64,000 bases of DNA from Bradyrhizobium tropiciagri (GTDB lineage Bacteria; Pseudomonadota; Alphaproteobacteria; Rhizobiales; Xanthobacteraceae), in contig NZ_JAFCKH010000014.1 of NCBI RefSeq assembly GCF_018130505.1, positions 1-64,000 of the forward strand. Reading direction: 5' to 3'. The stretch's first letter is position 1. Every line of letters begins with the position of its first letter. Of this stretch, positions 20,346 through 31,385 are shown piece after piece. The notes under the pieces are model-generated. The model had not been told where the DNA came from, did no database searches, and worked only from the letters and a program-made list of their open reading frames with translations. A program made the position numbers and the translations under genes.

Positions 20346-22718
20346 ATGCAAGAACATACCTCGCCCCGCTCGCTCGAAAATTCTATCGCACTGCAAAAAT
20401 ACGGTGTCGGACAGCCGGTCCGCCGCAAGGAGGACGACACCCTGGTGCGCGGCAAGGGCAAATACACCGATGATTTCTCGCTGCCCGGCCAGGCCTATTG
20501 CTGGATGGTCCGTTCCTCCCATGCCCACGGCATCATCAAGGGGATCGACACCGCGGCCGCCAAGGCGATGCCCGGCGTGCTCGGGGTGTGGACCGGCCAG
20601 GACCTCGTGGCCGCCGGCTACAAGCCGCTGACCTGCGGCATGCCGCTGAAGAGCCGCGACGGCTCGCCGCTGCTGCAGACCGACCGGCCGGTGTTGCCGA
20701 CCGACAAGGTGCGCTTTGTCGGGGATCCCATCGCCTTCGTGGTCGCCGAGACCGCGGCGCAGGCGCGCGATGCGGCCGAGGCGGTCGAGGTCGCTATCGA
20801 GCCGCTGCCGGCGGTGACCGACGCTGCGGAAGCGGCGAAGCCCGGCGCGCCGCAGCTTTATGACAACATCCCGAACAACGTCGCGCTCGACTATCACTAT
20901 GGCGACGCGGAGAAGATCGAGGCGGCGTTCGCCGCCGCCGCGCATGTGACGAAGCTCGACATCGTCAACACCCGCGTCGCCGTGGTCTCGATGGAGCCGC
21001 GCGTCGCGCTTGCGGCTTACGACAAGAAGACCGAGCGCATCACGCTGCAGGTGCCGACCCAGGGCGTCTCCGGCAACAAGGCGATCCTGGCGCGCATCCT
21101 CGACGTTGCGCCGGAGAAGGTGCGCATCCTCACCGCCAATGTCGGCGGCTCGTTCGGGATGAAGAACCTCAACTATCCCGAATACACCTGCATCGCCCAT
21201 GCGGCGAAGGCGCTGGGCCGTCCGGTGAAATGGCTGGACGAGCGCTCGACCAGCTTCCTCTCCGACAGCCACGGCCGCGCCCAGCTGATCCATGCCGAGT
21301 TGGCGCTCGATGCCGACGGCAAGTTTCTGGCGGTCCGGCTGTCGGGCTACGGCAATCTCGGCGCCTACATCACCGGCGTCGCGCCGGGCCCGCTGTCGCT
21401 CAATACCGGCAAGAACCTCGCCAGCGTCTACCGCACGCCGCTGCTCGGCGTCGACATCAAGACCGTCGTCACCAACACTACGCTGATGGGCGCCTATCGC
21501 GGCGCCGGCCGGCCCGAGGCGAACTACTACATGGAGCGGCTCATCGACACCGCCGCCGACGAAATGGGCATCAGCCGCCTCACCTTGCGCAAGCGCAACT
21601 TCATCAAGCCGTCGCAGCTGCCCTTCCCGGCGGCGAGCGGCGTCACCTATGACAGCGGCGATTTCGCCGGCGTGTTCCAGAAGGCGCTCGAGATCTCCGA
21701 CTACGAGAATTTTGCCCGCCGCAAGAAGGAGAGCAAGAAGAACGGCAAGCTGCGCGGCATCGCCGTCGGTTCCTATCTCGAGGTCACCGCGCCGCCGAGC
21801 GGCGAGCTCGGCAAGATCACCTTTGAGCCGGATGGTTCGGTGAAGCTCACCACCGGCACGCTCGACTACGGCCAGGGCCACGCCACGCCGTTCGCGCAGG
21901 TGCTGTCCGACCAGCTCGGCGTCCCCTTCGAGAAGATCACGCTGGAGCAGAATGACAGCGACCTCGTCCGCTTCGGCAACGGCACCGGCGGCTCGCGCTC
22001 GATCACCGCGACCGGCCAGGCGATCGTCGAGGCTTCGGCACTGGTCGTCGAGAAGGGCAAGAAGGCCGCGGCGCATCTGCTGGAGGCGTCCGAGGCCGAC
22101 ATCGAGTTCGGAGGCGGCCGCTTCACCATCGCCGGCACCGACCGCTCGATCGGCATCATGGAGCTCGCCGATCGGATGCGCGCCGGCAAGCTGCCCGAGG
22201 GTACGCCCGAGACGCTCGACGTCGATCACGCCACCAAGGAGACCGCGTCGACCTTCCCGAACGGCTGCCACGTCGCCGAGGTCGAAATCGATCCCGACAC
22301 CGGCGTCACGAAGATCGTGCGCTACGCGGCGGTCAATGATTTCGGCGTCGTCGTCAATCCGATGATCGTCGCCGGCCAGCTGCATGGCGGCGTCGCGCAG
22401 GGCATCGGCCAGGCGCTGATGGAGGAAGTGAGCTACGACGGTTCAGGGCAGCCGATCACCGGTTCGTTCATGGACTACGCGCTGCCGCGCGCCGGCGACG
22501 TCCCCTCGATGCAGGTCGGCGATCACCCCTCGCCGGCGAAGTCGAACCCGCTCGGGACAAAAGGCTGCGGCGAAGCCGGCTGCGCCGGCAGCCTGGTCTG
22601 CATCGTGAATGCGGTGGTCGATGCGCTGTCGGACTACGGCATCAAGCACATCAATATGCCGATCACGCCCGAACGCGTCTGGCGCGCGATCCAGGAAGCG
22701 AAGAAGACGGCGGCGTAG
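20346..22718 (+). CDS. Molybdenum hydroxylase large subunit (xanthine dehydrogenase/CO dehydrogenase family)
   Basis: A 790-residue cytosolic molybdopterin-binding subunit. The N-terminal domain starts [22 protein letters not shown]; cofactor contacts include GGSFGMK, and the active-site loop reads [11 protein letters not shown], the form II pattern rather than the AYRCSFR of true CO dehydrogenase. The catalytic Glu lies in [12 protein letters not shown] near residue 740. The family hydroxylates purines, aldehydes or heteroaromatics. No [2Fe-2S] small subunit, FAD medium subunit or maturation protein is adjacent, so it must use partners encoded elsewhere. Divergent from the Ppx/GppA gene. Confidence 0.9.
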   Translation: MQEHTSPRSLENSIALQKYGVGQPVRRKEDDTLVRGKGKYTDDFSLPGQAYCWMVRSSHAHGIIKGIDTAAAKAMPGVLGVWTGQDLVAAGYKPLTCGMPLKSRDGSPLLQTDRPVLPTDKVRFVGDPIAFVVAETAAQARDAAEAVEVAIEPLPAVTDAAEAAKPGAPQLYDNIPNNVALDYHYGDAEKIEAAFAAAAHVTKLDIVNTRVAVVSMEPRVALAAYDKKTERITLQVPTQGVSGNKAILARILDVAPEKVRILTANVGGSFGMKNLNYPEYTCIAHAAKALGRPVKWLDERSTSFLSDSHGRAQLIHAELALDADGKFLAVRLSGYGNLGAYITGVAPGPLSLNTGKNLASVYRTPLLGVDIKTVVTNTTLMGAYRGAGRPEANYYMERLIDTAADEMGISRLTLRKRNFIKPSQLPFPAASGVTYDSGDFAGVFQKALEISDYENFARRKKESKKNGKLRGIAVGSYLEVTAPPSGELGKITFEPDGSVKLTTGTLDYGQGHATPFAQVLSDQLGVPFEKITLEQNDSDLVRFGNGTGGSRSITATGQAIVEASALVVEKGKKAAAHLLEASEADIEFGGGRFTIAGTDRSIGIMELADRMRAGKLPEGTPETLDVDHATKETASTFPNGCHVAEVEIDPDTGVTKIVRYAAVNDFGVVVNPMIVAGQLHGGVAQGIGQALMEEVSYDGSGQPITGSFMDYALPRAGDVPSMQVGDHPSPAKSNPLGTKGCGEAGCAGSLVCIVNAVVDALSDYGIKHINMPITPERVWRAIQEAKKTAA

Positions 22719-22750
22719 CGACCGCGCCGCTCTCAACCACAACGTAGATG

Positions 22751-22853
22751 TCATCGCCCGGCTCGACCGGGCGATCCAGTATTCCAGAGACGGTCGTTAT
22801 CGACCGAGAAGCCGCGGCGTACTGGGTCCCCCGGTCAAGCCGGGGGACGACAT
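22751..22853. repeat. Intergenic palindrome, family D copy 1
   Basis: CATCGCCCGGCTCGACCGGGCGATCCAGTA at one end and TACTGGGTCCCCCGGTCAAGCCGGGGGACGA at the other, each with an internal small hairpin. A second copy lies at 51207-51310. Confidence 0.85.
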
Positions 22854-22874
22854 CGCGTATGCGGTAGCAGCCGT

Positions 22875-23483
22875 TCACGCCAGCTTCTTCAGCGCGCGCT
22901 CCAGCAGCTCCAGCCGATCCTGCCCCCAGAAAATCTCGCCCGACGGCAACACGTAGCTCGGTGCACCGAACACGCCGGCTTTCAGCGCGTCCTGCGTGTA
23001 CTGCTCGTAAAGCTGGTCGAGCTCGGCGTCCGACGGGCCGCCTGCGCGCAGCGCCGCCGCATCCAATCCGGCGCGTTGCGCGGCTGCCGCCATGACGTCG
23101 GCGTCGGCGAACGACTCCTCGCGCTCCCAGATCGCACGGCCCAGCTCCAGCGACAGACGGTGCGCATCCTTGCCCTGCAGGCGGGCGGCAATGACGAGAC
23201 GCACGGCGGCAAGATCATCGCTTGGAAAGTGTTTGGGCTCGACGTTGAGCGGAACGCCCCTCACCTCGCGCCAGCGCCGCAGATCCACCAGTCGGTAGGC
23301 CTGCCGCTGCGGCGAGCGTTTCGGCAGCGGCAGGCCGCCGGTCTGCTCGAAGATCGGACCGAACTTGCTGGGCTTGACGTTGACGGTGGCGCCATAGCGG
23401 CGCGCGATATCGGCGAACGGCGCGCTGCCCAGATAGGTCCAGGGTGAATTGAGCGACAGATAATAGTCGATGATGACCGACAT
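22875..23483 (-). CDS. 2-hydroxychromene-2-carboxylate isomerase family protein
   Basis: A 202-residue DsbA-fold, kappa-class GST-like protein. The active-site serine motif is LSLNSPWTYLGSAPF near residue 10, where DsbA has CxxC; PKRSPQRQAYRLVDL and GVFGAPSYVL with the cis-Pro follow. Characterised relatives (NahD) isomerise 2-hydroxychromene-2-carboxylate in naphthalene breakdown using glutathione; no other naphthalene genes are nearby, so the substrate is unknown. The ATG directly abuts the stop codon of the upstream hotdog gene (TAGATG), showing an operon. Confidence 0.85.
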   Translation of the reverse strand: MSVIIDYYLSLNSPWTYLGSAPFADIARRYGATVNVKPSKFGPIFEQTGGLPLPKRSPQRQAYRLVDLRRWREVRGVPLNVEPKHFPSDDLAAVRLVIAARLQGKDAHRLSLELGRAIWEREESFADADVMAAAAQRAGLDAAALRAGGPSDAELDQLYEQYTQDALKAGVFGAPSYVLPSGEIFWGQDRLELLERALKKLA

Positions 23484-24290
23484 CTACGCCGCCGCCTGTT
23501 CGCGGGGCTGATAGATGGCGATGTGCCAGCAATGCGCCAGCGGCGTGGTGCCGTTGGCGACAACCAGTGCGTCGAGCTCGACGAAGCGGTGGCCTTTCTT
23601 GTCGTAATTGCCGGTCACCTTGGCACGCGCGGTCAGTTCGTCGCCGATCTTGCCCGCAGAGAGCAGCTGCATCCTTGTGCCGACATGGATCCACGGCCCG
23701 AGGATGGCATTGTCGACCAGTACCTTGTTCATCACTCGCGGCAGCAGGCCGGGATGGCCGAGGCCTTCGCGCAGATAGATCGGATCGGTCTCCCTGATAT
23801 CAGTGAGATATTCCTTGGCGGCGTCGCCCGACCAGTCGCGCGGGATGGTGCCGAGCCATTTGCCCTGTTCGTAGGACGACGGACCGACCGGCCTGCGCTC
23901 GGCGACGGCGGCGACCTGCTGGTAGTCGGCGATCGCGAAATCCGGCACTGATGCCGGCAGCGACGCGGTACCGGTGGCGCAGAGCTCGCCGCGGCTGTGC
24001 AGCTCGATCGTCAGCCCGTTGCCGGTCTCGCGGCCGGTCAGCTCCGCGGTCTCGCCGTCATAGACCGGCTTCACGAACCGCGCCTCGATCAGCCCGCGTT
24101 CGAGGAAATCGCGGCCCCATTTTTCGACCGGCAGATGCATCATGTAGGCCATCACGTCGACGCCGGGCACGAGGCCACCGGAAAAGCCGAACTTCCGCGC
24201 CACCGTGTCGTCGTGGATCTTGTTCTCAGACAGCTTTGAGGTGTTGTACGCCGAGACGCGGTAGGTCTGCGAAGCGGTCTTCGAATCCAT
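23484..24290 (-). CDS. Double-hotdog acyl dehydratase-like protein
   Basis: A 268-residue protein with two hotdog-like halves. The N-terminal half carries SENKIHDDTVARKFGFSGGLVPGVDV, which fits the MaoC-type hydratase pattern with an (N/Y)xxHxD catalytic pair and a downstream G(L/F)xxG. The C-terminal half (LLSAGKIGDELTARAKVTG, HRFVELDALVVANG) keeps the fold without an obvious catalytic pair. It could hydrate or bind an acyl thioester. Its stop codon touches the start of the isomerase gene, so the two are translated together and probably share a pathway. GGGGGAAA lies before the ATG. Confidence 0.65.
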   Translation of the reverse strand: MDSKTASQTYRVSAYNTSKLSENKIHDDTVARKFGFSGGLVPGVDVMAYMMHLPVEKWGRDFLERGLIEARFVKPVYDGETAELTGRETGNGLTIELHSRGELCATGTASLPASVPDFAIADYQQVAAVAERRPVGPSSYEQGKWLGTIPRDWSGDAAKEYLTDIRETDPIYLREGLGHPGLLPRVMNKVLVDNAILGPWIHVGTRMQLLSAGKIGDELTARAKVTGNYDKKGHRFVELDALVVANGTTPLAHCWHIAIYQPREQAAA

Positions 24291-24424
24291 CGGGTTTCCC
24301 CCTTATTTTGGCGGTTTTTCCAACGTAATCGTAGTCGAACCGAGCAGCGTGGCAAGCCTCTCGTTTTGCTCGCAATTTTCCGCGCGATGGAGTACACGGG
24401 GCGCGCTTGCCAACCACCAGATCG

Positions 24425-24919
24425 ATGACTGAAACCACTGCCCCCACCCGCATCTATGTCGATGCCGACGCCTGCCCGGTGAAGGACGAGATCTATCGCG
24501 TCGCGATCCGGCTCGGCGTGCCCGTCAGCGTGGTCGCGGGCAATTTCATCCGCGTGCCGCAGGATCCGCTGATCGAGCGCGTCGCCGCCGGGTCCGGGAT
24601 GGATGCCGCCGACGACTGGATCGCAGAACGCGCGCATGAGGGCGACGTCGTGATCACCGCAGACATTCCGCTGGCCAGCCGCTGCGTCAAAGCCGGCGCC
24701 GACGTGATCGCGCCAAACGGCAAGCCGTTCACCGAACAATCGATCGGCATGACGCTAGCGGTGCGCAACCTGATGACCGATCTCAGGTCGTCGGGTGAGA
24801 TCACCGGCGGGCCGAAATCATTCTCGCCGCGCGACCGCTCGACGTTCCTGTCGGCGCTCGACCAGACCATCCGCCGCATCCAGCGCCGTCGCGCCGAGCA
24901 GATCGCGAGCCAAGGATAA
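24425..24919 (+). CDS. YaiI/YqxD (DUF188) family protein
   Basis: A 164-residue protein with [19 protein letters not shown] at the N-terminus and [21 protein letters not shown] in the middle, the two acidic motifs of the DUF188 family, which has a PIN-like nuclease fold. No defined substrate is known. ATG 24425 fits the usual start just ahead of the YVDADACP strand; a TTG six codons upstream is possible. The ABC-F gene begins 5 bases after its stop, with its ribosome site in this gene's end, so they form an operon. Confidence 0.85.
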   Translation: MTETTAPTRIYVDADACPVKDEIYRVAIRLGVPVSVVAGNFIRVPQDPLIERVAAGSGMDAADDWIAERAHEGDVVITADIPLASRCVKAGADVIAPNGKPFTEQSIGMTLAVRNLMTDLRSSGEITGGPKSFSPRDRSTFLSALDQTIRRIQRRRAEQIASQG

Positions 24920-24923
24920 CAAG

Positions 24924-26741
<1,818 letters not shown>

Positions 26742-26744
26742 TGG

Positions 26745-26826
26745 GTAGGATGGGTGGAGCGTAGCGATACCCATCATCACACGACGAAAGACTTTGATAG
26801 GTATCGCTTCGCTCCACCCATCCTAC
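26745..26826. repeat. Intergenic palindrome, family A copy 2
   Basis: GTAGGATGGGTGGAGCG... and its complement ending CCTAC. It begins 4 bp after the ABC-F stop codon and ends 23 bp before the next start, so it fills the gap. Confidence 0.9.
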
Positions 26827-26849
26827 AAGGCCGAACCGGAGACGCCCCG

Positions 26850-27929
26850 ATGACCACGCCCCTCGCCGCCAAGATCGCCAAGGAATACGGCACGCCCTGC
26901 GCCGTGATCGATATGGACCGGGTCGAGCGCAACATCGCGCGCATCCAGGCCGCCTGCGATGCCGCCGGGGTCGCCAACCGTCCTCATATCAAGACCCACA
27001 AGAACCCGACCCTGGCGCAGCTACAGGTCAAGGCCGGCGCGAAGGGCATCACCTGCCAGAAGCTCGGCGAGGCCGAGATCATGGCGGATGCCGGCATCGA
27101 CAACATTCTCATCTCCTACAATCTGCTCGGCGACGAGAAGATGGCGCGGTTAGGGGCGCTGCAGGGCAAGACCAACGTCACCGTTGCGGCCGACAATTCG
27201 GTGGTGGTCGGTGACCTGCCGAAGGCAGCCGCCGCCTCGGGCCGCCCGCTCTCGGTGGTGGTCGAATGCGACACCGGGCGCAAGCGCGCCGGCGTCGAGA
27301 CGCCGGCCGAGGCGATTGCGCTGGCACGCGAGATCGCTGCGTCAAAAGGCCTGAGCTTCGCCGGCTTCATGCTCTATCCGACCGAGACCGGCTGGGCCGA
27401 CGCGCAGAAATTCTACGACGAGGCGCTGGCTGGCGTGCGCGCGCACGGCCTCGATGCCACAATCGTCTCGACCGGCGGCACACCAAACCTGAAGAACATC
27501 GGCAAGCTGAAGGGCGGCACCGAGCACCGCTTCGGCACCTACATCTACAACGACCGCATGCAGGTCGCCGCCGGCGTCGCTACCTGGGACGACTGCGCGC
27601 TGCACATCTACTCCACCGTCGTCAGCCGTGCCGGCCCGGAGCGCGGCATCCTCGATGCCGGCTCGAAGACGCTGACGTCGGATACCGGCGGCCTCGAAGG
27701 CCACGGCCTGATCCTTGAACATCCCGAAGCCAAAATCGCGCGCTTCGCCGAGGAGCACGGATTCCTCGATCTCTCCCGTAGCAACACGCGGCCCGGCGTC
27801 GGCGACGTCGTGCGCATCGTGCCCAACCATGTCTGCGTCGTCGTCAACATGATGGACGAGGTCGTGATGGTGCGCGGCGACGAGATCATCGGCACGCTGC
27901 CTGTCGCAGCGAGAGGGAAGCTGCGGTAG
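26850..27929 (+). CDS. D-threonine aldolase-like PLP enzyme (alanine-racemase fold)
   Basis: A 359-residue fold-III PLP enzyme. RPHIKTHKNPTLAQLQ contains the PLP-binding lysine; GAKGITCQKLGEAEIMADAG, VVVECDTGRKRAGV and STGGTPNL follow in the order of the D-threonine aldolase/D-serine dehydratase family. C-terminal metal-site motifs are visible as VPNHVCVVVN. These enzymes cleave or deaminate D-beta-hydroxy amino acids; the exact substrate is open. ATG 26850 is just past a palindrome; the frame upstream reads through that repeat and is not used. Confidence 0.85.
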   Translation: MTTPLAAKIAKEYGTPCAVIDMDRVERNIARIQAACDAAGVANRPHIKTHKNPTLAQLQVKAGAKGITCQKLGEAEIMADAGIDNILISYNLLGDEKMARLGALQGKTNVTVAADNSVVVGDLPKAAAASGRPLSVVVECDTGRKRAGVETPAEAIALAREIAASKGLSFAGFMLYPTETGWADAQKFYDEALAGVRAHGLDATIVSTGGTPNLKNIGKLKGGTEHRFGTYIYNDRMQVAAGVATWDDCALHIYSTVVSRAGPERGILDAGSKTLTSDTGGLEGHGLILEHPEAKIARFAEEHGFLDLSRSNTRPGVGDVVRIVPNHVCVVVNMMDEVVMVRGDEIIGTLPVAARGKLR

Positions 27930-27939
27930 GCGCTGTCCC

Positions 27940-28025
27940 GTAGGATGGGTGGAGCGCAGCGATACCCATCATCCCACCGCGCGGATGGAAAGCTGATGGG
28001 TTTCGCTTCGCTCTACCCATCCTAC
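27940..28025. repeat. Intergenic palindrome, family A copy 3
   Basis: Same family as 2730 and 26745. Its right end CCTAC contains, on the minus strand, the TAG stop codon (28022-28024) of the flavoprotein gene, so the element overlaps the coding end. Confidence 0.9.
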
Positions 28026-29263
28026 GAAGCGAGCTGAGCAAGCCACCTCAGCGCGCCCTTCCCGGCAGCGGCGCCGGTTGCGAACGACGCCTGCAGCAGA
28101 TAGCCGCCGGTCGGCGCCTCCCAGTCGAGCATTTCGCCGGCGGCAAAGGTGCCGGGCAGCTTGCGCAGCATGAACTGCGCGTCGAGCTCGTCGAAGCTGA
28201 TGCCGCCGGCGCTCGAGATCGCGCGCGCGATCGGAGCGACGCCGGTGATCCGGATCGGCACCGCGTTGATCAGGTCGGCGAGATCGGCCGGCGTCAGTGA
28301 GGCCAACGGCCGGCCCGACGCCGCCGCGACCTCCTGCAACAGGCCGATGCCGACCGGCGACAGCTGTGCCGCCTTGCGCAGGAAGTTCGAGAGGGACTGC
28401 TTGCCCTTCGGCGCCGACAGGCGGCTGGCCAGGTCCTGCTTTGCCAGATCAGGCCGCAGCGCCACGCCGAGCGTTGCCTCGCCATTGGCCAGCACCGCCT
28501 CGCGCAGCTCCGCGGACAACGCATAGATCGCGCCGCCTTCAATGCCGGTGCGGGTGACGATCGCCTCGCCGCGCACCGTGTGCGAGCCGATCGTCAGCGC
28601 GACGCCCTTAAGCGGCTGGCCCTCGAAACGATCACGAAACACATCCGACCAGGCAACCACGAAGCCGGAGTTGGCCGGGCGCATCGGTGCGATGGCGATG
28701 CCTTTTGCCGCGAGTGTCACCGTCCACGCGCCGTCGGAGCCGAGCCGCGGCCAGCTTGCGCCGCCGAGCGCGAGCACCGAGGCGCCGGCATTGACCACGC
28801 GCGGACCATCTGATGTTGCGAACAACAGCGCGCCGGCTTCGTCCCAGCCGATCCAGCGATGGCGGAATGCGAACCGCACGCCCGCCGCGTCGAGCCGCCG
28901 CAGCCATGCGCGCAGCAAAGGCGATGCCTTGAATGCTTCCGGAAACACCCGGCCGCTGCTGCCGACGAAGGTCGGCTGCCCCAGCGCCGCGCTCCAGTCG
29001 CGCAGCGCCGCCGGCGGAAACGCCTCGACCGCCGCCTCCAGATGCGGCATCGCCTCGCGATAGCGCGCGAGGAATTCCGGCAGCGGTTCGGAGTGGGTGA
29101 GATTGAGCCCACCGCGGCCGGCCATCAGGAATTTGCGCCCGGCGGACGGCATCGCGTCGTAGACGGTGACCTGTGCGCCGCCTTGCGCGAGCGTCTCCGC
29201 CGCCATCAGGCCGGCGGGGCCGGCTCCGATGATCGCGGTGGGTTTGGCGGGGAATGAGGACAT
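28022..29263 (-). CDS. BaiN/HI0933-like FAD-dependent flavoprotein
   Basis: A 413-residue flavoprotein. AIIGAGPAGLMAAETLA is the FAD Rossmann motif; GRKFLMAGRGGLNLTHSE is the family fingerprint after the first strand. GASVLALGGASWPRLGSDG is the second nucleotide contact and the end carries GEMLDWEAPTGGYLLQ, which binds FAD. Relatives include HI0933 and BaiN, a bile-acid reductase; here the substrate is unknown. The start at 29263 gives MSSFPAKPTAIIGAG; the much longer upstream frame crosses a palindrome. Its TAG stop is provided by the family A repeat. Confidence 0.85.
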   Translation of the reverse strand: MSSFPAKPTAIIGAGPAGLMAAETLAQGGAQVTVYDAMPSAGRKFLMAGRGGLNLTHSEPLPEFLARYREAMPHLEAAVEAFPPAALRDWSAALGQPTFVGSSGRVFPEAFKASPLLRAWLRRLDAAGVRFAFRHRWIGWDEAGALLFATSDGPRVVNAGASVLALGGASWPRLGSDGAWTVTLAAKGIAIAPMRPANSGFVVAWSDVFRDRFEGQPLKGVALTIGSHTVRGEAIVTRTGIEGGAIYALSAELREAVLANGEATLGVALRPDLAKQDLASRLSAPKGKQSLSNFLRKAAQLSPVGIGLLQEVAAASGRPLASLTPADLADLINAVPIRITGVAPIARAISSAGGISFDELDAQFMLRKLPGTFAAGEMLDWEAPTGGYLLQASFATGAAAGKGALRWLAQLAS

Positions 29264-29283
29264 GAAGCGTCCATTTGCATGAA

Positions 29284-29356
29284 CGTCATTCCGGGATGGT
29301 GCCAGACCCGGAATCTCGAGATTCCGGGTTCGCGCTTCGCGCGCCCCGAAATGACG
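29284..29356. repeat. Intergenic palindrome, family F copy 2
   Basis: Outer arms CGTCATTCCGGG and CCCCGAAATGACG enclose an inner perfect stem CCCGGAATCTCGAGATTCCGGG. It fills the 97-bp gap between the flavoprotein start and the SDR stop. Confidence 0.85.
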
Positions 29357-29360
29357 GGGG

Positions 29361-30278
29361 CTACAATTTGATCCCGGCGCGCGCCGCGGCCTGCGCGACG
29401 TATTTCTGGGTCTGCTCGAACGCGCCCTGCAGTGCCTTGGCGGTCGACATGTTGCCGATCTCGGCAAAATTTGCGGCGATCGCGTCCGGGGTCCATTCGG
29501 ATTGCGGCAGGTTGACGCCTTCGGTCTCCAGCACCTTGATGACGGCGAACGAGCCGGCGCCGGCACCCATGATGGTGCGGGTCGGCGCATCCTCGCTGAG
29601 CAGGAATTCGACCGCCGGCGTGATCGCCTCCGGCTTCATCAGTTGCAGCGCCTGCGGCGGCAGCAGTTCCTCGGTCATGCGGGTCGCCGCCGTCGGCGAG
29701 ACCGTGTTGACCTTGATGTTGTTCTTGCGGCCCTCTTCCGCCAGCACGTTCATCAGGCCGACCATGCCGGCCTTCGCGGCACCGTAATTGGCCTGGCCGA
29801 AATTGCCGAACAGACCGGACGAGGAGGTCGTCAGCACGATGCGGCCGTAGTTGCGCTCGCGCATCCCGGCCCACACCGCCTTGCAGCAGTAGAAGGTGCC
29901 GGTGAGATGCACGCCGAGCACCTTCTCCCAGTCGGCGACTTCGAGCTTGGCGAACGATTTGTCGCGCAGAATGCCGGCATTGGCGCAGAGCAGATCGACG
30001 CTGCCCCACTCCTTGGTGGCGCGCTCGACCATCGCGGTGACCTGCTCGAAGTTCGAGACATCGGCGCCATCGGCCATCGCCGTGCCGCCCGCCTTGCGGA
30101 TCTCCTCGACCACGGTCTCGGCCGGAGACAGCGAGCCGCCGGTGCCGTCGCGCGCGCCGCCGAAATCGTTGACCACGACCTTGGCGCCGCGGCTGGCGAG
30201 CCCCAGCGCATGCGCGCGCCCAAGACCATTGCCCGCGCCGGTGACGATAGCGACGCGTCCGTCAAACCTGATTGCCAT
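29361..30278 (-). CDS. Short-chain dehydrogenase/reductase, 3-hydroxyacyl-CoA dehydrogenase type
   Basis: A 305-residue classical SDR. TGAGNGLGRAHALGLA is the NAD(P) loop, CANAG the stabilising motif, TSSSGLFGNFGQANYGAAKAG holds the catalytic Ser, Tyr and Lys. The insertion FGGARDGTGGSLSPAETVV after strand 2 matches the peroxisomal multifunctional-enzyme (HSD17B4-like) branch, whose members oxidise (3R)-hydroxyacyl-CoA. This fits the acyl-CoA ligase and MaoC hydratase just upstream. ATG 30276-30278 has AGGA at a suitable distance. Confidence 0.85.
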   Translation of the reverse strand: MAIRFDGRVAIVTGAGNGLGRAHALGLASRGAKVVVNDFGGARDGTGGSLSPAETVVEEIRKAGGTAMADGADVSNFEQVTAMVERATKEWGSVDLLCANAGILRDKSFAKLEVADWEKVLGVHLTGTFYCCKAVWAGMRERNYGRIVLTTSSSGLFGNFGQANYGAAKAGMVGLMNVLAEEGRKNNIKVNTVSPTAATRMTEELLPPQALQLMKPEAITPAVEFLLSEDAPTRTIMGAGAGSFAVIKVLETEGVNLPQSEWTPDAIAANFAEIGNMSTAKALQGAFEQTQKYVAQAAARAGIKL

Positions 30279-30295
30279 ATGCAAGTCCTGCTGTT

Positions 30296-30503
30296 CTTCC
30301 CTTCTCCCCTTGTGGGAGAAGGTGGCGTAGGCGGCCTACAGCCGCCGTCCGTTAAAACACGCCGACGTGTAGCGTCGGCTACGGCGCCGGATGAGGGGTT
30401 CTCTCCACGGATGAGCTCGCGGAGAGACACCCCTCACCCGGCTTCATCTCGCTCCACTCGATTGCGCCATCCTCTCCCACAGGGGGAGAGGGTGCACCGC
30501 CCA
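30296..30503. repeat. Composite intergenic palindrome, family E copy 2
   Basis: CTTCTCCCCTTGTGGGAGAAGGTGGC begins it, GTTAAAACACGCCGACGTGTAGCGTCGGCTACGGCGCC forms an internal arm, and GCCATCCTCTCCCACAGGGGGAGAGGG ends it. The compound structure is longer than the copy at 18940 and fills the gap upstream of the SDR gene. Confidence 0.8.
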
Positions 30504-30583
30504 AGCGGCATGAAAAGGTTGGAGACTTTTGAGCAGCGATGGATGGCCGGGTCAAGCCCGGCCGGAACGGTCACGTGGAGCCG

Positions 30584-30730
30584 CTATACCGACGGAGCCA
30601 TCGACCCGCACGGCTTCAGGCTCTTGAGCAGGTGCCCGTTCCAGCACTCGTGATGCTCCTGGGCGTAGCTGATCAAGCCGATCACGATCAATGCGACCAC
30701 AACAAGTCCGGCGACGATGTTCTGCACCAT
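30584..30730 (-). CDS. Small single-pass membrane protein (48 aa)
   Basis: Begins MVQNIVAGLVVVALIVIGLISYA, one strong membrane helix, followed by HHECWNGHLLKSLKPCG, a short tail with two cysteines and histidines. GGGGAG lies 9 bases before the ATG at 30728-30730. Length, helix and ribosome site support a real microprotein; function unknown. A longer frame upstream lacks these features. Confidence 0.55.
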   Translation of the reverse strand: MVQNIVAGLVVVALIVIGLISYAQEHHECWNGHLLKSLKPCGSMAPSV

Positions 30731-30900
30731 GGCTGCCACTCCCCGGAACCCGCACCGCCTGAAGGGAGGATGATGGACACCGGAAATCGCCGCCGTCAAT
30801 GCGCCATGTGGACCAGTCGGACGATGCACCGCACCATCCGATCAGCGAGGGCCCCTGCCCCGCAAGCGAGACAGGGTGTGCGCAGCCGTTCTCTTAATCC

Positions 30901-31380
30901 CTAGTTGAAGTAGATCAGGCCGAGCCAGTCGGCGACCAGCGCAGGCTTTTCCTCGCCCTCGATCTCGACCGTGACATTGGTGCGCGAGAGCAGTTCCTTC
31001 GGTTTCCGCAGCGTGGCTTCCGCCAGCACGAAACGGCCGCGGACGCGTTTTCCGGCGCGGACCGGCGAGAGGAAACGCAGCTTGTCGAAGCCGTAATTGA
31101 CGCCCATCGCGGTGCCCTCGAGCACCGGCATCACCTCGTAGGACATGATCGACATCAGCGACATCGTGAGAAAACCGTGCGCGATGGTGGTGCCGAAGGC
31201 GGTCTCCTTCTTCGCGCGTTCTGGATCGACGTGGATGAACTGGTGATCCTCGATCACATCGGCATAGGTGTCGATGCGGCCCTGATCCAGCAGGTGCCAT
31301 GAGGACACGCCGATCTCCTTGCCGACCATGCCCTGGTAGGTCGCAAGCGACACCGGCGGCTTCTTCCAGACTTCGTTCAT
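30901..31380 (-). CDS. MaoC-family (R)-enoyl-CoA hydratase
   Basis: A 159-residue single hotdog protein. The hydratase motif is TYADVIEDHQFIHVDPERA (the Asp/His pair), with FGTTIAHGFLTMSLMS completing the active site; the family also includes NodN. It hydrates trans-2-enoyl-CoA to the (3R)-hydroxyacyl-CoA. The ligase gene upstream ends 5 bases before its start, so the two are co-expressed, and an SDR of the (3R)-hydroxyacyl type lies downstream, together suggesting a small acyl-CoA oxidation module. Confidence 0.88.
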   Translation of the reverse strand: MNEVWKKPPVSLATYQGMVGKEIGVSSWHLLDQGRIDTYADVIEDHQFIHVDPERAKKETAFGTTIAHGFLTMSLMSIMSYEVMPVLEGTAMGVNYGFDKLRFLSPVRAGKRVRGRFVLAEATLRKPKELLSRTNVTVEIEGEEKPALVADWLGLIYFN

Positions 31381-31385
31381 GTTGG

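Noticed and set aside
20337-22385. 682-codon minus-strand open frame
   Set aside because: Shadow of the molybdenum hydroxylase gene; composition rich in Arg, Ala and Asp with no fold pattern.
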